Origin: Acanthopleura granulata | Taxonomy: Eukaryota > Mollusca > Polyplacophora > Chitonida > Chitonidae | Assembly (NCBI GenBank): GCA_016165875.1 | Contig: JABBOT010000080.1 | Span: 11,959,480-12,023,479 of the forward strand | DNA length: 64,000 nt | Direction of reading: 5' to 3' | Part shown: positions 27,301 to 36,018 of the stretch, piece after piece | Layout of the letters: each line of letters starts with the position of its first letter | Numbering within the stretch: the first letter of the stretch is position 1 | Notes under the pieces: model-generated | The model's input: only the letters and a program-made list of their open reading frames with translations | What the model was told of the DNA's origin: nothing | Database searches by the model: none | Made by a program: the position numbers and the translations under genes

Positions 27301-27950
27301 ATGCAAATTACTTTCATATATTTATTATATCATATTCAGATTATTACACTGACAGTTTCTGTGTCTTCCGATAGTGCATTTTTACAGACCAAATTTTTGG
27401 TGAAATACAGTACTCTTTACTCACTTTAATACATGTAATACAGAAAGGATATTGCAGAGTGGAAGTTGAATACCATACATTTCTGTTCCAGTGAAAGGCG
27501 CAATAAAATGAATAGCAGACGACAGGACTGTCACAGACATTACTTCTATTAGCATTTGACTTTATGATGACACCCACCACAGAAAACTGTGAGTTTGCTA
27601 GAGGCACAGAAACAATTGAACAGGGTGTAAACTGGTCTACTCAAGAAAAGCTCTCTGTTTTAAACATATCAATGGCAGCCTAATGTTGCTTACAGAAATC
27701 TGCCTATCAATGCATGTGTTATTAACACGTCACCTATTGGGAGTTAGTTTAGTCCTGTGATGAAGATCCAAGTGAAGTTGTGAAATATCTAAATGTAAAA
27801 ACAAATGTGATAATTCACTTCAGTGAAATATCACTTTTATCAGTGATGACAATCCAGGGATTCCACGGATATATAAATGATAATAATCAATCCTTACCCT
27901 AACTGCTGGGGCCTTGGTCTTACATGAAGTACTCTGACATTCCATGGCAT
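9222..27950 (-). CDS. PLEKHG5: PLEKHG5-like RhoGEF gene, 5' half (gene-level entry; exons listed separately)
   Basis: Gene model made by joining minus-strand exons with canonical splice sites and matching phases: 27898-27945, 19016-19196, 18067-18277, 17152-17218, optionally 11887-12114, then 10711-10811 and 9222-9358. Exon 21684-22688 is an alternative start. The order zinc finger, acidic/serine-rich linker, basic stretch ending in RRHHTD, and Ras-binding-type fold matches the N-terminus of vertebrate PLEKHG5 as I remember it. Family members activate RhoA through a DH-PH module and act at cell junctions, in angiogenesis and in neuronal autophagy. Without the cassette the short form covers 248 codons here; the long form covers 567. 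No DH or PH exon was found, so the gene probably continues past the left edge. The family call rests on two separate conserved regions in the right order; orthology is inference. Confidence 0.82.
9596..9715. repeat. Minisatellite, 35-bp unit, 3.4 copies
   Basis: tgatatatttcagggccctc + tcagacagcaatcca at 9596-9630, 9631-9665 and 9666-9700, then a partial. The first two copies are identical. Sits between two coding exons of the PLEKHG5-like gene, about 240 bp above the acceptor at 9359. Confidence 0.93.
10711..10811 (-). CDS. PLEKHG5: PLEKHG5-like, Ras-binding-type fold, first exon
   Basis: Exon of 101 nt, acceptor ttttttcaattag, donor GTAGGC, phase 0 in and phase 2 out. Its 33 codons begin VNISDELISVHIPMEEG and end with IVGAVRNSTLR. 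With the next exon it forms the ubiquitin-like Ras-binding-type domain of PLEKHG5: a beta hairpin followed by the start of the helix that leads into (D/E)VxxPLLERR. The match to the vertebrate protein continues directly across the exon junction. Confidence 0.82.
11292..11530 (-). mobile_element. Second SINE type with intact pol III B box
   Basis: On the minus strand, tagccaggttagg (A-box-like, about 11500-11512) is followed by ggttcaaatcc, an exact B box, at about 11470-11480. The body (ccacccatcaaacagatgg) leads to an aataaatgaataaatttt-like tail at 11292. Different body from the main SINE. Confidence 0.6.
11575..11745 (+). repeat. Interspersed repeat family R1, copy 4
   Basis: gcgctgaatcttacagtttt, ccagcaggatatcacctcat, cttccaaacaaacctc, aatgcaactctcacaat. 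Confidence 0.7.
11887..12114 (-). CDS. PLEKHG5: PLEKHG5-like, 228-nt symmetric cassette exon
   Basis: Strong acceptor (cctccctccccacag) followed by 76 open codons that start EDPDPYTSSPRRGSLNVDLM and end in RRHSMYQ, then a GTGCTC donor that is weaker than the others. The exon is phase 0-0 and lies between two exons that also join in phase 0, so it can be included or skipped without changing frame. It is Ser/Asn/Pro-rich with RRGS and RRHS sites that resemble basophilic-kinase targets. I know no equivalent in vertebrate PLEKHG5, where the flanking segments are contiguous. Whether it is alternative or constitutive needs transcripts. The plus-strand open frame over this stretch is its antisense shadow. 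Confidence 0.62.
12269..12450. repeat. Degenerate tandem repeat (tggcactttctatatgtg)
   Basis: Recurrent ggcactttc(c) words roughly every 18-25 bp, just upstream of the cassette exon's acceptor side. Confidence 0.6.
13201..13917. mobile_element. Foldback element: long imperfect inverted repeat
   Basis: Left arm 13201-13515 and right arm 13590-13917 are reverse complements with mismatches and short gaps. Examples: atagctataccctacttcat against the reverse of aaggtatagggtaaggtata, ttattagaccactcgacttg against aagtcaagtggtctaatcc, and the outer ends gtatcaaattag and ctaattcgatac. The spacer is only about 75-90 bp. A hairpin this long is typical of foldback/MITE insertions. It lies in the intron below the 17.2-kb exon, and transcripts through it could form double-stranded RNA. 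Confidence 0.75.
13918..14889. other. Intronic, nothing recognised
   Basis: No splice-flanked open frame consistent with the phases of the PLEKHG5-like gene. Confidence 0.5.
14890..15480. repeat. Diverged tandem repeat, unit about 150 bp
   Basis: gaagtttcagtctgatc-like words recur near 15038, 15161, 15337 and 15409, with ctagcctgccacaagagtgct-like words (shortened) between them. Confidence 0.6.
16038..16396. repeat. Minisatellite, 49-bp unit, about 7 copies
   Basis: Unit starts (aacatc...) fall at exactly 49-bp spacing: 16084, 16133, 16182, 16231, 16280, 16329, 16378, with a decayed first copy from 16038. Consensus includes caattggtggcatcatgaat and gtagatacaccagcc. 49 is not a multiple of three, so open frames here are accidental. 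Confidence 0.92.
16400..17150. other. Intronic, nothing recognised
   Basis: Part of the intron following the basic exon. AT-rich with short frames only. Confidence 0.5.
17152..17218 (-). CDS. PLEKHG5: PLEKHG5-like, basic exon before the Ras-binding fold
   Basis: Exon of 67 nt, acceptor tgatttttcag, donor GTAAGT, phase 2 in and phase 0 out. It encodes a strongly basic segment (SKFRRKKAVKGRRHHTD) that matches in position and character the lysine/arginine-rich stretch ending in RRRHTD just before the Ras-binding-type domain of vertebrate PLEKHG5. It could serve as a nuclear-localisation or phosphoinositide-contact patch; that is inference from composition only. Its phase 0 end is compatible both with the cassette exon at 12.1 kb and directly with the exon at 10.8 kb. 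Confidence 0.82.
17824..17992 (-). mobile_element. SINE 3' two-thirds (minus)
   Basis: aatttatttatttctttgat tail, acatactcaaggttatttcac-like segment, tggtgggaggaaactgggca core, ending gaggaagccagtatgt. Confidence 0.75.
18067..18277 (-). CDS. PLEKHG5: PLEKHG5-like, low-complexity linker exon
   Basis: Exon of 211 nt with acceptor ttttttcacag and donor GTGAGT. It enters in phase 1 and leaves in phase 2, matching its neighbours on both sides. It encodes a Ser/Asp/Asn-rich linker with no recognised domain (it includes MESSETSSSIDG and ends near YIKKGEFDGEG). The other frames contain stops, and the frame set by the splice phases is the only open one. It corresponds in position to the acidic linker between the finger and the basic stretch of PLEKHG5. 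Confidence 0.78.
18675..18808 (+). mobile_element. SINE 3' half (plus)
   Basis: ctgcaacctgcagatggtca, ggtttcctccaccatactgc, attcttgagtacggtgtaaa and an (AAAT)n tail. Inside the intron between the exons at 18067 and 19016. Confidence 0.8.
19016..19196 (-). CDS. PLEKHG5: PLEKHG5-like, Cys/His zinc-finger exon
   Basis: Exon of 181 nt between acceptor ttttgcag and donor GTGAGT, entering in phase 0 and leaving in phase 1. The 60 codons hold a compact zinc-ligand pattern: Cys2, His4, Cys7, Cys19, Cys22, His27 and His35 (spacing C-x4-C-x11-C-x2-C-x4-H-x7-H), with the core FLLCRACDKDIH followed by GGHLVFDL. This B-box/treble-clef-like finger and the trailing HxxFDL segment are the N-terminal signature I associate with PLEKHG5. 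The exon ends in a serine-rich stretch. Both alternative first exons splice to it in frame, so the finger is probably constitutive. Confidence 0.85.
19200..21020. other. Intronic, nothing recognised
   Basis: Intron between the 335-codon exon and the zinc-finger exon. Short TA run at 19279-19300. Confidence 0.5.
21024..21134. repeat. Degenerate tandem repeat (cattttgttactttgtc)
   Basis: Six or so imperfect copies of a 16-17-bp unit, in the intron upstream of the zinc-finger exon. Confidence 0.75.
21684..22688 (-). CDS. PLEKHG5: PLEKHG5-like, alternative N-terminal 335-codon exon
   Basis: The longest open frame in the window: ATG at 22688 (AAA before it, G... context moderate) with an in-frame TAA nine bases upstream, open for 335 codons to a GTAAG donor in phase 0, which joins the zinc-finger exon in frame. 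The product is polar and predicted disordered. It has SxIP motifs at residues 13-16, 114-117 and 145-148, the last two as SRIP, one in a basic RSRIPKRSK setting. RSKSCP at 218-223 is an exact mode-1 14-3-3 consensus, and RSKS (150-153) and RSAS (250-253) are basophilic-kinase-like sites. An acidic Glu/Ser-rich tail runs from about 260 to 331. No domain is recognised. The SxIP and 14-3-3 readings are motif-level inference. Vertebrate Syx is reported to be 14-3-3 regulated. A promoter candidate lies at 23.3 kb. Confidence 0.8.
23082..23108 (-). CDS. Possible alternative micro-exon start (MVGFQCGKG)
   Basis: ATG at 23108 begins nine open codons that end exactly at a consensus GTAAGT donor at 23081, in phase 0, so it would join VCRHPNC of the zinc-finger exon in frame. 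It lies about 190 bp downstream (minus strand) of the E-box palindrome at 23296-23305. Nine codons prove little; it may simply be 5' untranslated sequence of that promoter's transcript. Confidence 0.22.
23296..23305. promoter_or_regulatory. Palindromic E-box GTCACGTGAC
   Basis: A 10-bp perfect palindrome of the USF/MITF/TFE type lies in a short CpG-containing patch about 600 bp upstream of the ATG at 22688. It could drive the long isoform of the PLEKHG5-like gene. A single motif; no TATA or initiator is clear. Confidence 0.3.
24510..24800. repeat. Degenerate short tandem repeat (cagttctctgtatggact)
   Basis: About ten imperfect copies of a unit of roughly 20 bp (cagttctctg(t)atggact(g)), most regular around 24580-24680. 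Confidence 0.65.
24801..26905. other. Intronic, nothing recognised
   Basis: Large intron of the short isoform. No convincing exon; poly-A/T-rich stretch at 26280-26480. Confidence 0.5.
26906..27030 (+). mobile_element. SINE 3' half (plus)
   Basis: ccggctggacgtgggaaggt, ggccgttgtcatataagtga, attcttgagtatggcgtaaa, cacctattaaa. Confidence 0.75.
27898..27950 (-). CDS. PLEKHG5: PLEKHG5-like, short-isoform first coding exon
   Basis: Pyrimidine-rich acceptor (ttttccag) just above 27950, then ATGCC and a second ATG at 27945 inside GCCATGG, an excellent Kozak context. From that ATG, 16 codons are open (MECQSTSCKTKAPAVR) to a GTAAGG donor, ending in phase 0. The zinc-finger exon at 19196 also begins in phase 0, so the peptide runs straight into VCRHPNC. 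This parallels the short lead-in before the same finger in vertebrate PLEKHG5. The acceptor implies at least one upstream exon. Joining it to the 21684-22688 exon would give an early stop, so the two are probably alternative starts. An upstream exon ending in phase 1 (28801-28885) would also read through in frame. Confidence 0.62.
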
Positions 27951-28099
27951 CTGGAAAACAGGAATCAGTAATGTTTGTCATAATTCATAAAATAAAACAT
28001 TATCTGCAAAGTTATAACTTTATATGTACATTGCTTTGTTGACAGAAACCTTACCATAGGCATGATATTGCTATTTTTGCACCATTTACATTGACTTGT

Positions 28100-28342
28100 T
28101 CATTCATTTGATTTGAAGTTTTATGTTGTACTCAAGAATGTCTCATTTAAATGACAGTGGCCAGCATTTTGCATTATCATTGGAGGAAACCAGGCAGAGT
28201 ACAAAAAAACCACGCCCATCTTTAGGTTGCTGGCAGACCTTCACAAGTATAGCTACAGCTGCAGCCTAAGCTGTAGTTGATCTTACAACCATGTACTGCA
28301 CTGGTAAGAGGCTTCCCAGTCATTCCACCAACCACACTGAAA
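28100..28342 (-). mobile_element. Decayed near-full-length SINE
   Basis: Tail side tcattcatttgatttgaag, gtactcaagaatgtctcat, ggaggaaaccaggcagag, ggttgctggcagaccttc and head-like ctggtaagaggcttcccag. Confidence 0.7.
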
Positions 28343-28574
28343 ACTTTTCTGAAATTCCTGAGGTTAATTAAATGGATGAATCTGCAACCAGTGCACATCC
28401 ACAGGTAGCTTCATGTGCACATTTACTATTATACAGGCCAATCCTTGCAAAATGAATACTGAAACTGTTTAGAGAGAACATACACCAACACTATGCACAA
28501 CAATTGTGCAATGCACATGTATTCTTAAAGATTGGAACTAATATGCTAATCCTTCCTACCCACAGTCACCCATC

Positions 28575-28686
28575 ACCCCACTGTGGTTTACTCAGGTTTC
28601 CTCCACCCATACAACAACCAGGTACCATCATCCATGTCAGTGAAAAATTCTTCAGAATGACCTCATAAAGCAGCCAAACAAATACA
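28575..28686 (+). mobile_element. Decayed SINE 3' part (plus)
   Basis: ctcaggtttcctccacccat, gtcagtgaaaaattcttcag, then an A-rich end. Lies in opposite orientation to the copy at 28100-28342. Confidence 0.5.
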
Positions 28687-28800
28687 ATTAATCCATTTTT
28701 CAAATGGAACATGATCACTGACTTCAATGGCCGTAAGTCATCCACTTGTGAATATATATGCCAGTACAAGAACCTTTCTACACAGTACAGGTGTCGACTG

Positions 28801-28885
28801 CTTACCTGTGAAGCCATACCAGACGAACCATAAGCGACTACTGTCATGATATATCATTCTAGGGAAAACCTCCTCAGGACTAACT
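28801..28885 (-). CDS. Candidate upstream coding exon (MAYSKVSPEEVF...)
   Basis: Open frame with an ATG in good context (aacATGG) encoding MAYSKVSPEEVFPRM and then RLWFVWYGFT, ending at a GTAAGC donor in phase 1. The 27898-27950 exon enters in phase 1 and, read this way, passes in frame through its own ATG into MECQSTSCK. An in-frame TAG lies upstream. The agreement in phase and the aromatic-rich composition favour a longer N-terminus. The alternative is 5' untranslated sequence. No family recognised. Confidence 0.33.
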
Positions 28886-29501
28886 TTGCTGTAAGCCATG
28901 TTAGGTACCTCTATGCAGTAACACATACATATCCTTCCTTCCTATGTTGAACATTACGTATGTATCCTTCCTTCCCAGTGAATTCTGGTTGACCGAGAAA
29001 TCTTGATCATTTATACCTAACCACAAACATGAGCCTGTAAACCATGTTAATTTGTCTACATGTACCTCTGAGCTACACCAGAGTCTCATGATATATACAC
29101 ACTGCTTACGACCACCACAATCTACATGTATGTGCAAGTTTTACCTTTGTTAAACATTTATTGACCTACTTTAATACAATGTGTGAACACAAGAGTTTAC
29201 GGCTTCAACCTGTAGCCCTTTGTTTCCACTACTAAAATTTCACTACAATTTGCAAGTAATGGTGACCATTGCAACAAGTAAACAAGCAAGTTCTCCAAAC
29301 CTGGGAATATGAGAAAACTGTTTATATATGTAAAGTCGTCTTTTTCAAGCTCAAAGTAGTAAAAACTCAGCACATTTCATACATTTTGACTAAGAAACAA
29401 ACCTCATTGATTTTTGGTTGCTTAGGAAACAAAACTATTATAAACTGTCACATGTATCACAAATGTACATGTACATACATCTAACAATGATTTGATCTCA
29501 C

Positions 29502-29541
29502 CGAAGTCCTGGTATGCTGGCAGTTCATGTAGAATATTTCA
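29502..29541 (-). CDS. Weak candidate 40-nt exon
   Basis: Acceptor tggaattcag followed by 40 nt open in one frame (EIFYMNCQHTRTS) to a GTGAGA donor. It enters in phase 2 and leaves in phase 0, which would bridge the exon at 35940-36018 to an acceptor ahead of 28885. So short a match can easily be chance. Confidence 0.15.
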
Positions 29542-31854
29542 CTGAATTCCAAGATTTTTTAACGACCTAAAACCTTAATCAAAACAACCCGAAATCCTTC
29601 TGTAGAAGGCTAACTTAATCCTGACAAACTTCTAGCCTCATGATCTGACAGTGCGATTCTACAGGTAAAACTATTATACAAGCAGTACTACCTTTGTATG
29701 ATGGGTAAATCTACAGAATCATCAACGAGCACTTTGGAAAAGCATGTACTTCTCTTGTAAAGGCAATGCATTTCCGCTACCGGTTTGAGTTATAAGAATT
29801 GCTAGAGTATCCCAAAGTCCAAAATAAGACAAAAATCATAATGATTTTGTTGAAAATACACAAAATCCTAAACTCAAACATGACCTACATGTGTAATATT
29901 TCATGGTGAAACTATATGTACTGGGCATGTAACATTTTTCAATTGTACACATTGAGCTACTTTGCAGAAAAGTCAGGAAAATCTTTTAAAACGGTCAAAA
30001 ACAGGACAAAATGGTCATAATTTGACTGAAATTGAGGAAAACTCAAACTTGAAATGTAAATCATCATGGTGAAGTGATGTATCCAGTTTCAATTAAATAT
30101 AATGATCAGTTTTGAAGAATACATCAGAAAAATTTATTTCCAACAGACTGACAAATAAGGTGTAAACCTATAGGTTACAGATGTGCGATCCAAGCAAATA
30201 GGTCCAAGATCTGGCTCGGTATTGAAGAGTGCTGGAGCACTAATTAGATAATACTGCCACACAGACAGTCTAGGTTACTGATACACTATAAATTTGTATT
30301 CCGTCATTTTACACCTAGCATAGTTAAAATATATCAGAAATCTGTCTGCTTTGGCTAGAACTGAAAACTTTTTGCCAGGGTTCTTACCAACCCCCCACCT
30401 CCCTTCCCCGTGGAGGTTACCAAGGTGACAACATGCTGACTTGTCACTTCCACGAGCAGCACCTCAAAAAAATGGTGCTCATACTAGGTTGATCTTCTGA
30501 CATGTTGTAGAGAAAAGTCCAAGCTGCGTGCGGTGGTGTGGCAAGGCACGACGTCAAAGTTAGGGGATATATGTTTTTGGGCCTGCAGTTGCCAAACTTA
30601 CGACATAAATAGTCAGGAAAATCAATGCGCTTGTGTAACCTGTAGTCCCTTGTTTTCAGGGTAATCTCTGTGTATTATTTTTCTTGCTGTGTATCAAATG
30701 CAGCAGGGCTGACATCAAGGGAGGTAATTTCCATCAGAAGTTCGCCAAGAAGTTCATAAGCTATATGCATGTACATGCATGTTGTGGTATCTCACCTGTT
30801 GTGAGACAATACATGTACTAGTGATGACCCTGTTTGCTCCAGCTGAACATGCTGAAGTGTCATGTAGGTGACAGAAAAATGAGGTGTCTGTCTAATACCG
30901 ACATGTACGATCTTTAAAGGGAATGAGCCCTCAAAAATGAAGTTATGGTGAGTAAACACCACCTCTGAAAATACATTTACACTGACTGATTTGTTTCAGG
31001 AAATCAAATAAAATATTCTGAATGTATGGTGGGTTTATGGACCATAAAGGAAAAGAAAAGTGGGAAGTATACCTCTTTCAAGTGTAGAAAATATCTGTGC
31101 ATTAAATACTAATGATGTCTATGATATTTCCCAAATGCATATCAGAAGTGAGGCAAAAAAAAAATCAAATTCCAGGTTTTAGCAACTTATGGGAGTAGCC
31201 AGTGTAAATGGGTTTTATATCACCACAAAGCAGGGGACTCTTGATTGCTTTGGGTATTAAATCATGGCTGGGACACTGATGTGTGAAAAGCAGGCTGGAG
31301 CCATTACAATGTGCTTGCACTTTACACTCCATTATTATCTAAGTTCTCTAGTCTTCTGCTATCACATTCAGCAAACACTGATTTATTGGAACTAACGGCA
31401 AAAGACACTGCACTTACTTCTTTTTATGACCTCTGGTATTAGAAGAATAAAATAAAAATAACACTGAATTTCAACAGCTGACTTGTGTGGCTTCTATATT
31501 GAGCTTTTCATATACACATCAGGTCATGCTGACGATTTCTGTCAAAATATGACACTGTTCAGTCTTATACATAATGACACTCTAAGGGTACACATGCAGG
31601 ATGCCCACATTTATTCATGAGGCTGTAGATCTGTATGCCGACAGCCTGTGTACAAATCTACAAGTATGTATGCCTGCAAAACACAGACTTTACAACTTCT
31701 TCACGCTTCCTTGCAGAAATGAGGTCATGAATCGAATCTTATTGAGACAACATCCCAACAGCCGACGACAAACGATATGCGGTCATTAAATGTGCATTTT
31801 TACACGTTTGACATATCCTTTGTATATGTGTGACATATCTGCAACATGTAATGT
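29542..31854. other. No gene firmly seen
   Basis: Two splice-flanked minus-strand stretches, near 30387-30462 and 30795-30850, have open frames between plausible sites but fit no neighbouring phase. Treated as chance or non-coding exons. Confidence 0.4.
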
Positions 31855-32100
31855 AGACCGTGTTTACCCTAAAAATTCGCATCCAAGAAGTAGTTTTACA
31901 GACAAATGCTTACGTAACGGGCACAAAGTGCTACTTTAAGTACTGAAACTTGCATTTTCCCAGCAGGATATTATCCAAACTTCCAAACAAACTGTGAAAC
32001 ATGTTTCTTAAAGCTGAAGAGGTACTACAGAATCAGGCTAAATGACTGACTCAATCATGTAATACTGAAATAAACTGATTAAATCATAAATCACAAAAGG
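31855..32100 (+). repeat. Interspersed repeat family R1, copy 5
   Basis: ccgtgtttaccctaaaaatt, tactgaaacttgcattttcc, cagcaggatattatcc, cttccaaacaaac, actcaatcatg. Confidence 0.7.
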
Positions 32101-35100
32101 CTATAAATTACAGCTATCCTCACCGTAGGTTTACTGTTGTACATGTCCACTGCATGTTTTGTCAATAAGACTATCTAGTTACATGGAATACCGGTACTGG
32201 CTTATGACACACATACCAAAGCCATTGCATCACCGCTATTTTGTACTGTGACAGTAATTTATACCACAATGGTTGTCTGAACTGTAACACTGAGGTTATT
32301 TATGTGGTAAGGTCATCGCCAATTATCGTCACCGAAAAAAAATTGCTTTATACAACTGTGTTAGATTTGTATATATACATGTATTTTGTCGACAATTAAC
32401 ATCATTTCAACAAAAAAATTAAACGCATTATACAACTGTATATGGTTTCTACATATACATGTATATACACATCACCCAGGAAGTGTTTATTCTACACATA
32501 CGTACAAACAAATCTGCTCTGGATGAAATGTAAACAATGCAATAATTTCACACTGAACGAAACCGAATTAAATAGTTTCTATGAAGATAATAAAGCAGTA
32601 TTTTATGGTAATATTCAAAACCAGTGATGCATAAACTTACTTCCTGTTATCTTATCTTGCTTTATACATGTAATTGGGTTCACTGATATAATGAATATTG
32701 CTTGTTTCTCTTTAATTAGATAGAGCCTAACCTAGGTTAATTTTGAGCTCATATCCTGAACACTGCTTTTCCAAATATAAACAAAAATGTCTCTCTTGAG
32801 ATCGAAATGACCTTTGAGATCGAAAAAGGGTACCTGCCATGGAACACCTACAGTTAATTCAACTAGTGGACACTCAAAGAGTAAAGGGCCTCACCAAGAT
32901 GAAATGTGCATACTAGTACTCCTGACAAAGGGATATACTCTGCATATCTGATGACAGTGAAGAATCTCTTGACAACAATCTGGATCTGGATCAACAGCAT
33001 TTACTGGCCTGGTCCTTGTAGCATTTCTGATTTCCATACACTTGCCTAAGTCCGATCAAAACACACCTCTTCAAATTGGCTAGTGCTTAATTTAAAGTGC
33101 TTGTTCAGTTCGAAATGGTCACGTCACATGGTCATTATCTATTTTCTTTGCATGGAGAGGTCTGATGGGAAGGCATGAAAGCTAATCCCATCGTAATTCG
33201 GTGAGTGATTAGCTCAATGGATTGCTGCACAAAACGGTCTATTGCTAGAGTGACGTGTCATATGCTGCTGGAACATCAAGGGCAGACAAGTGTGAATAGA
33301 GTAACAAGCTTCACGAAACTCAGCCTATCGGTCTTGAAATCAATATTTTTTAAAATATCTGCCAATTATTTTTCGTGAAATGGCTTCGGTACCATGTGTC
33401 AGATACCTCTAGGATATACTGTGCCAAGTTTCGCGAAAAAATCAACTGGGATAGTTCACCTTTAATTCTGCTGGGCCTGATATTCAATGCCAAATACTGT
33501 AACTACAGTCAGCATATGAAGGACCTGAACATTCATTTACATTATAACAGTTTATGGTATCATATATGTACGTATTACGAGTCAAACCTATAACCCAGAA
33601 AAGTGTCATTTTACACCTGGGACATCCCTAACCGAGAAAATCATTAAGTCTAAGCTAAGCTTTGTGCAACGCAGAGGTCAGCTTAAGTTGATCATACACT
33701 TATCATTAGGCCTGACTTAACATACGCATGACAAGGCTGCAAAAACTGAACAAGAGATCAAACATCTGACATACCTGTCCTACTTGTGAGATGTAAATAG
33801 TTAATTAGAACCAGCCTAGACCAGCTGTACACACATATAACAGGTTATATAGTATGTGCTTGAACAGTACCGGATACATAGTTTCTTAACTACACAAATG
33901 GTATTGATCTTTGAACAGGTATTTCACCTGAAATATGCTACCTTAACAGCAAGGCCTGTATACCTGTATACATGTAGCTTATTCACACCCGATATAAACA
34001 TGACGCCCAAAGCACAGGTAAACAAATACCTGCGCTACACAATGCTTTGAAGTTCCTTTACCTGCATCTATAAATATATATACCAAGTTTACGAAAGACA
34101 ACATGTATGTACGAAGGTTTCCTAACTTATATTGTAGTCAAAAATTAAACATTAGTTAAAAACAGAAGTATGGCACCTACCCAAAGTGAATTAGACAAAA
34201 CCCATGAGGTAAATCTGTCGCACTATTATCACGTGTGAAGCCGTAGCTGTAATTGGAGGTCTCAAGGTACAGGTGAGGTTTTCCACTACACACCAGAGTG
34301 GGTGGAGCCTCTAGCTAACACAGAACTATACACAGTACACAAAAAATAACACTGCGAATAAAGTCTGTCTGACCTCAATTGGGATGAGCAGCCATGTAGG
34401 TTACACTTGCTCTGTTCATAGCCTCTGATCTAGAAGTCCCTGTACAGTCTGACAGACAGATGAAATACCTACCACACTAAACAAACATATACACTTGACT
34501 CTACCCTATGCTACATGCACTTTCATGTGTTCTTTTTACAACAGACTGGACAAGGCCCACACTTTATCTCCTCTCAGGGCACAGGACTTCCAAATGTGAC
34601 ACAACCATATTTAGTTCCTCAATCCTGTACATTAAGACTGCTTACAGGTCGAAAATGGAAGTACTGTGAATAACAATTTTAATGATTTCAGAAAACAGCA
34701 ATTATTGACATTTTAGTTAGAAAACAAAAATGTACATGTAAATGACTGGCAATGACTAGACAATTAAAGTTACAGGATATGGGTACGTGCACGTGTTTAT
34801 TACGTACAAAAATAATTTTAAAGGGACCTGTAGTATTTCAAGCTAATCTGTCCATGGACCTGTATATAAACCTTGTTAAAAGGAGAGCAGTGAACGTTTT
34901 TGGTATGTAGAACAAAAAAAAAACTTCATCTATGCAACTTTTACATGTTAACTCGAAACAGAAACTTTTCAGAAAAAAACAAACGATAAATTGATGTAAT
35001 ATAAAGAAACAGACATTACAAGCACAATATTTTTTCACAAGATTCCTGACAAAATTCTTTGGTTGTCATTTCTTTCAACATTACACAGTATAACATGATG

Positions 35101-35141
35101 TATACAAGTCAAAAATCTTACTGGATGAGGTTTGGTGTATG

Positions 35142-35144
<3 letters not shown>
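32101..35144. other. No gene seen
   Basis: AT-rich, many tacatgta words, no splice-flanked coding frame I trust. An A-box-like tagctcaatgg occurs near 33216 without a B box. Confidence 0.5.

Positions 35145-35182
<38 letters not shown>
35145..35182. repeat. (TA)n microsatellite
   Basis: Uninterrupted TA run of about 38 bp. Confidence 0.95.
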
Positions 35183-35185
<3 letters not shown>

Positions 35186-35939
35186 CCACATAACTACATG
35201 TGCATGCAGTAAGCGTTCTCATGCAAAGGAATATTGCTTTGAATCTGTGTCTGTATCACCATGTTCACGATGTGGGAAACAGGGCATACACATGCAGACT
35301 TGAAGATTTTGTGCAGAGTAAGAAGAAAGTAATGACAAAAAGTTCCAATTTTTACAAAGAAGTACATGTACTTCAAAATGAAAACTTCAAATAGTTGACC
35401 CTTGTACATTAGCACAGCAGACAGAATGCAAAGATAACTAAATCTTGTGCACACATGTTAATAAACACCCTCTGTTGACTTCTTGAAGGAAAGTTTATTT
35501 GTTTTGTTTTGTTCTTGTCTTATGGAGTTACATGTATATGGTCTAAGACAGACCTAAATAGGCACTGGCAAGTGATATTAAACTTACATGATAGACCTAG
35601 GTACATATTCTCATGGAATTTGAATCATGACAATACCAAAGCAGGCCCTAGAGGCTATAAAGTAAAACTTAATCACACATGCAAATACCATTACCTGATA
35701 GTGAATTGGATGAAAATAAGCACCAATCTCAGATGTTTGTCCAACTGTCCACACAGGAAATTCATAGAGACATAAGCCTAGCTCTTGGGAAAGCATCTGA
35801 GCAATACCTGGACATTCAAACAAAACCCCTGTTTATCTCACCGACAACTTGTCATGTGTACCTGAACATCTGACCCGAGAGCTCAACCAAGAACTCCCCG
35901 GCCCTCAGGGCTGGGTTCACTGAACCTCTAGTTTTTTAC

Positions 35940-36018
35940 CTGCCATTATATTGGGTCACCCACCGGAACAGGGAAGCCTTAATACTGTAATCCTGTGAGG
36001 TGACAGTAGATGGCCCAC
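35940..36018 (-). CDS. Candidate upstream exon (GPSTVTSQDYSIKASLFRW...)
   Basis: A 79-nt stretch framed by a good acceptor (catacttgcag) and a good donor (CAG|GTAAAA). One frame is open through the exon and reads GPSTVTSQDYSIKASLFRWV to its end, entering in phase 1 and leaving in phase 2. The candidate exon ending at 37303 leaves in phase 1, so the two join in frame. No family recognised. It lies between the 39.7-kb promoter candidate and the first accepted coding exon, so it may be 5' untranslated or belong to another minus-strand gene. Confidence 0.3.

Noticed and set aside
33210..33270. tRNA-like A box tagctcaatgg
   Set aside because: No B box at the right distance and no cloverleaf; at most a dead tRNA-derived fragment.
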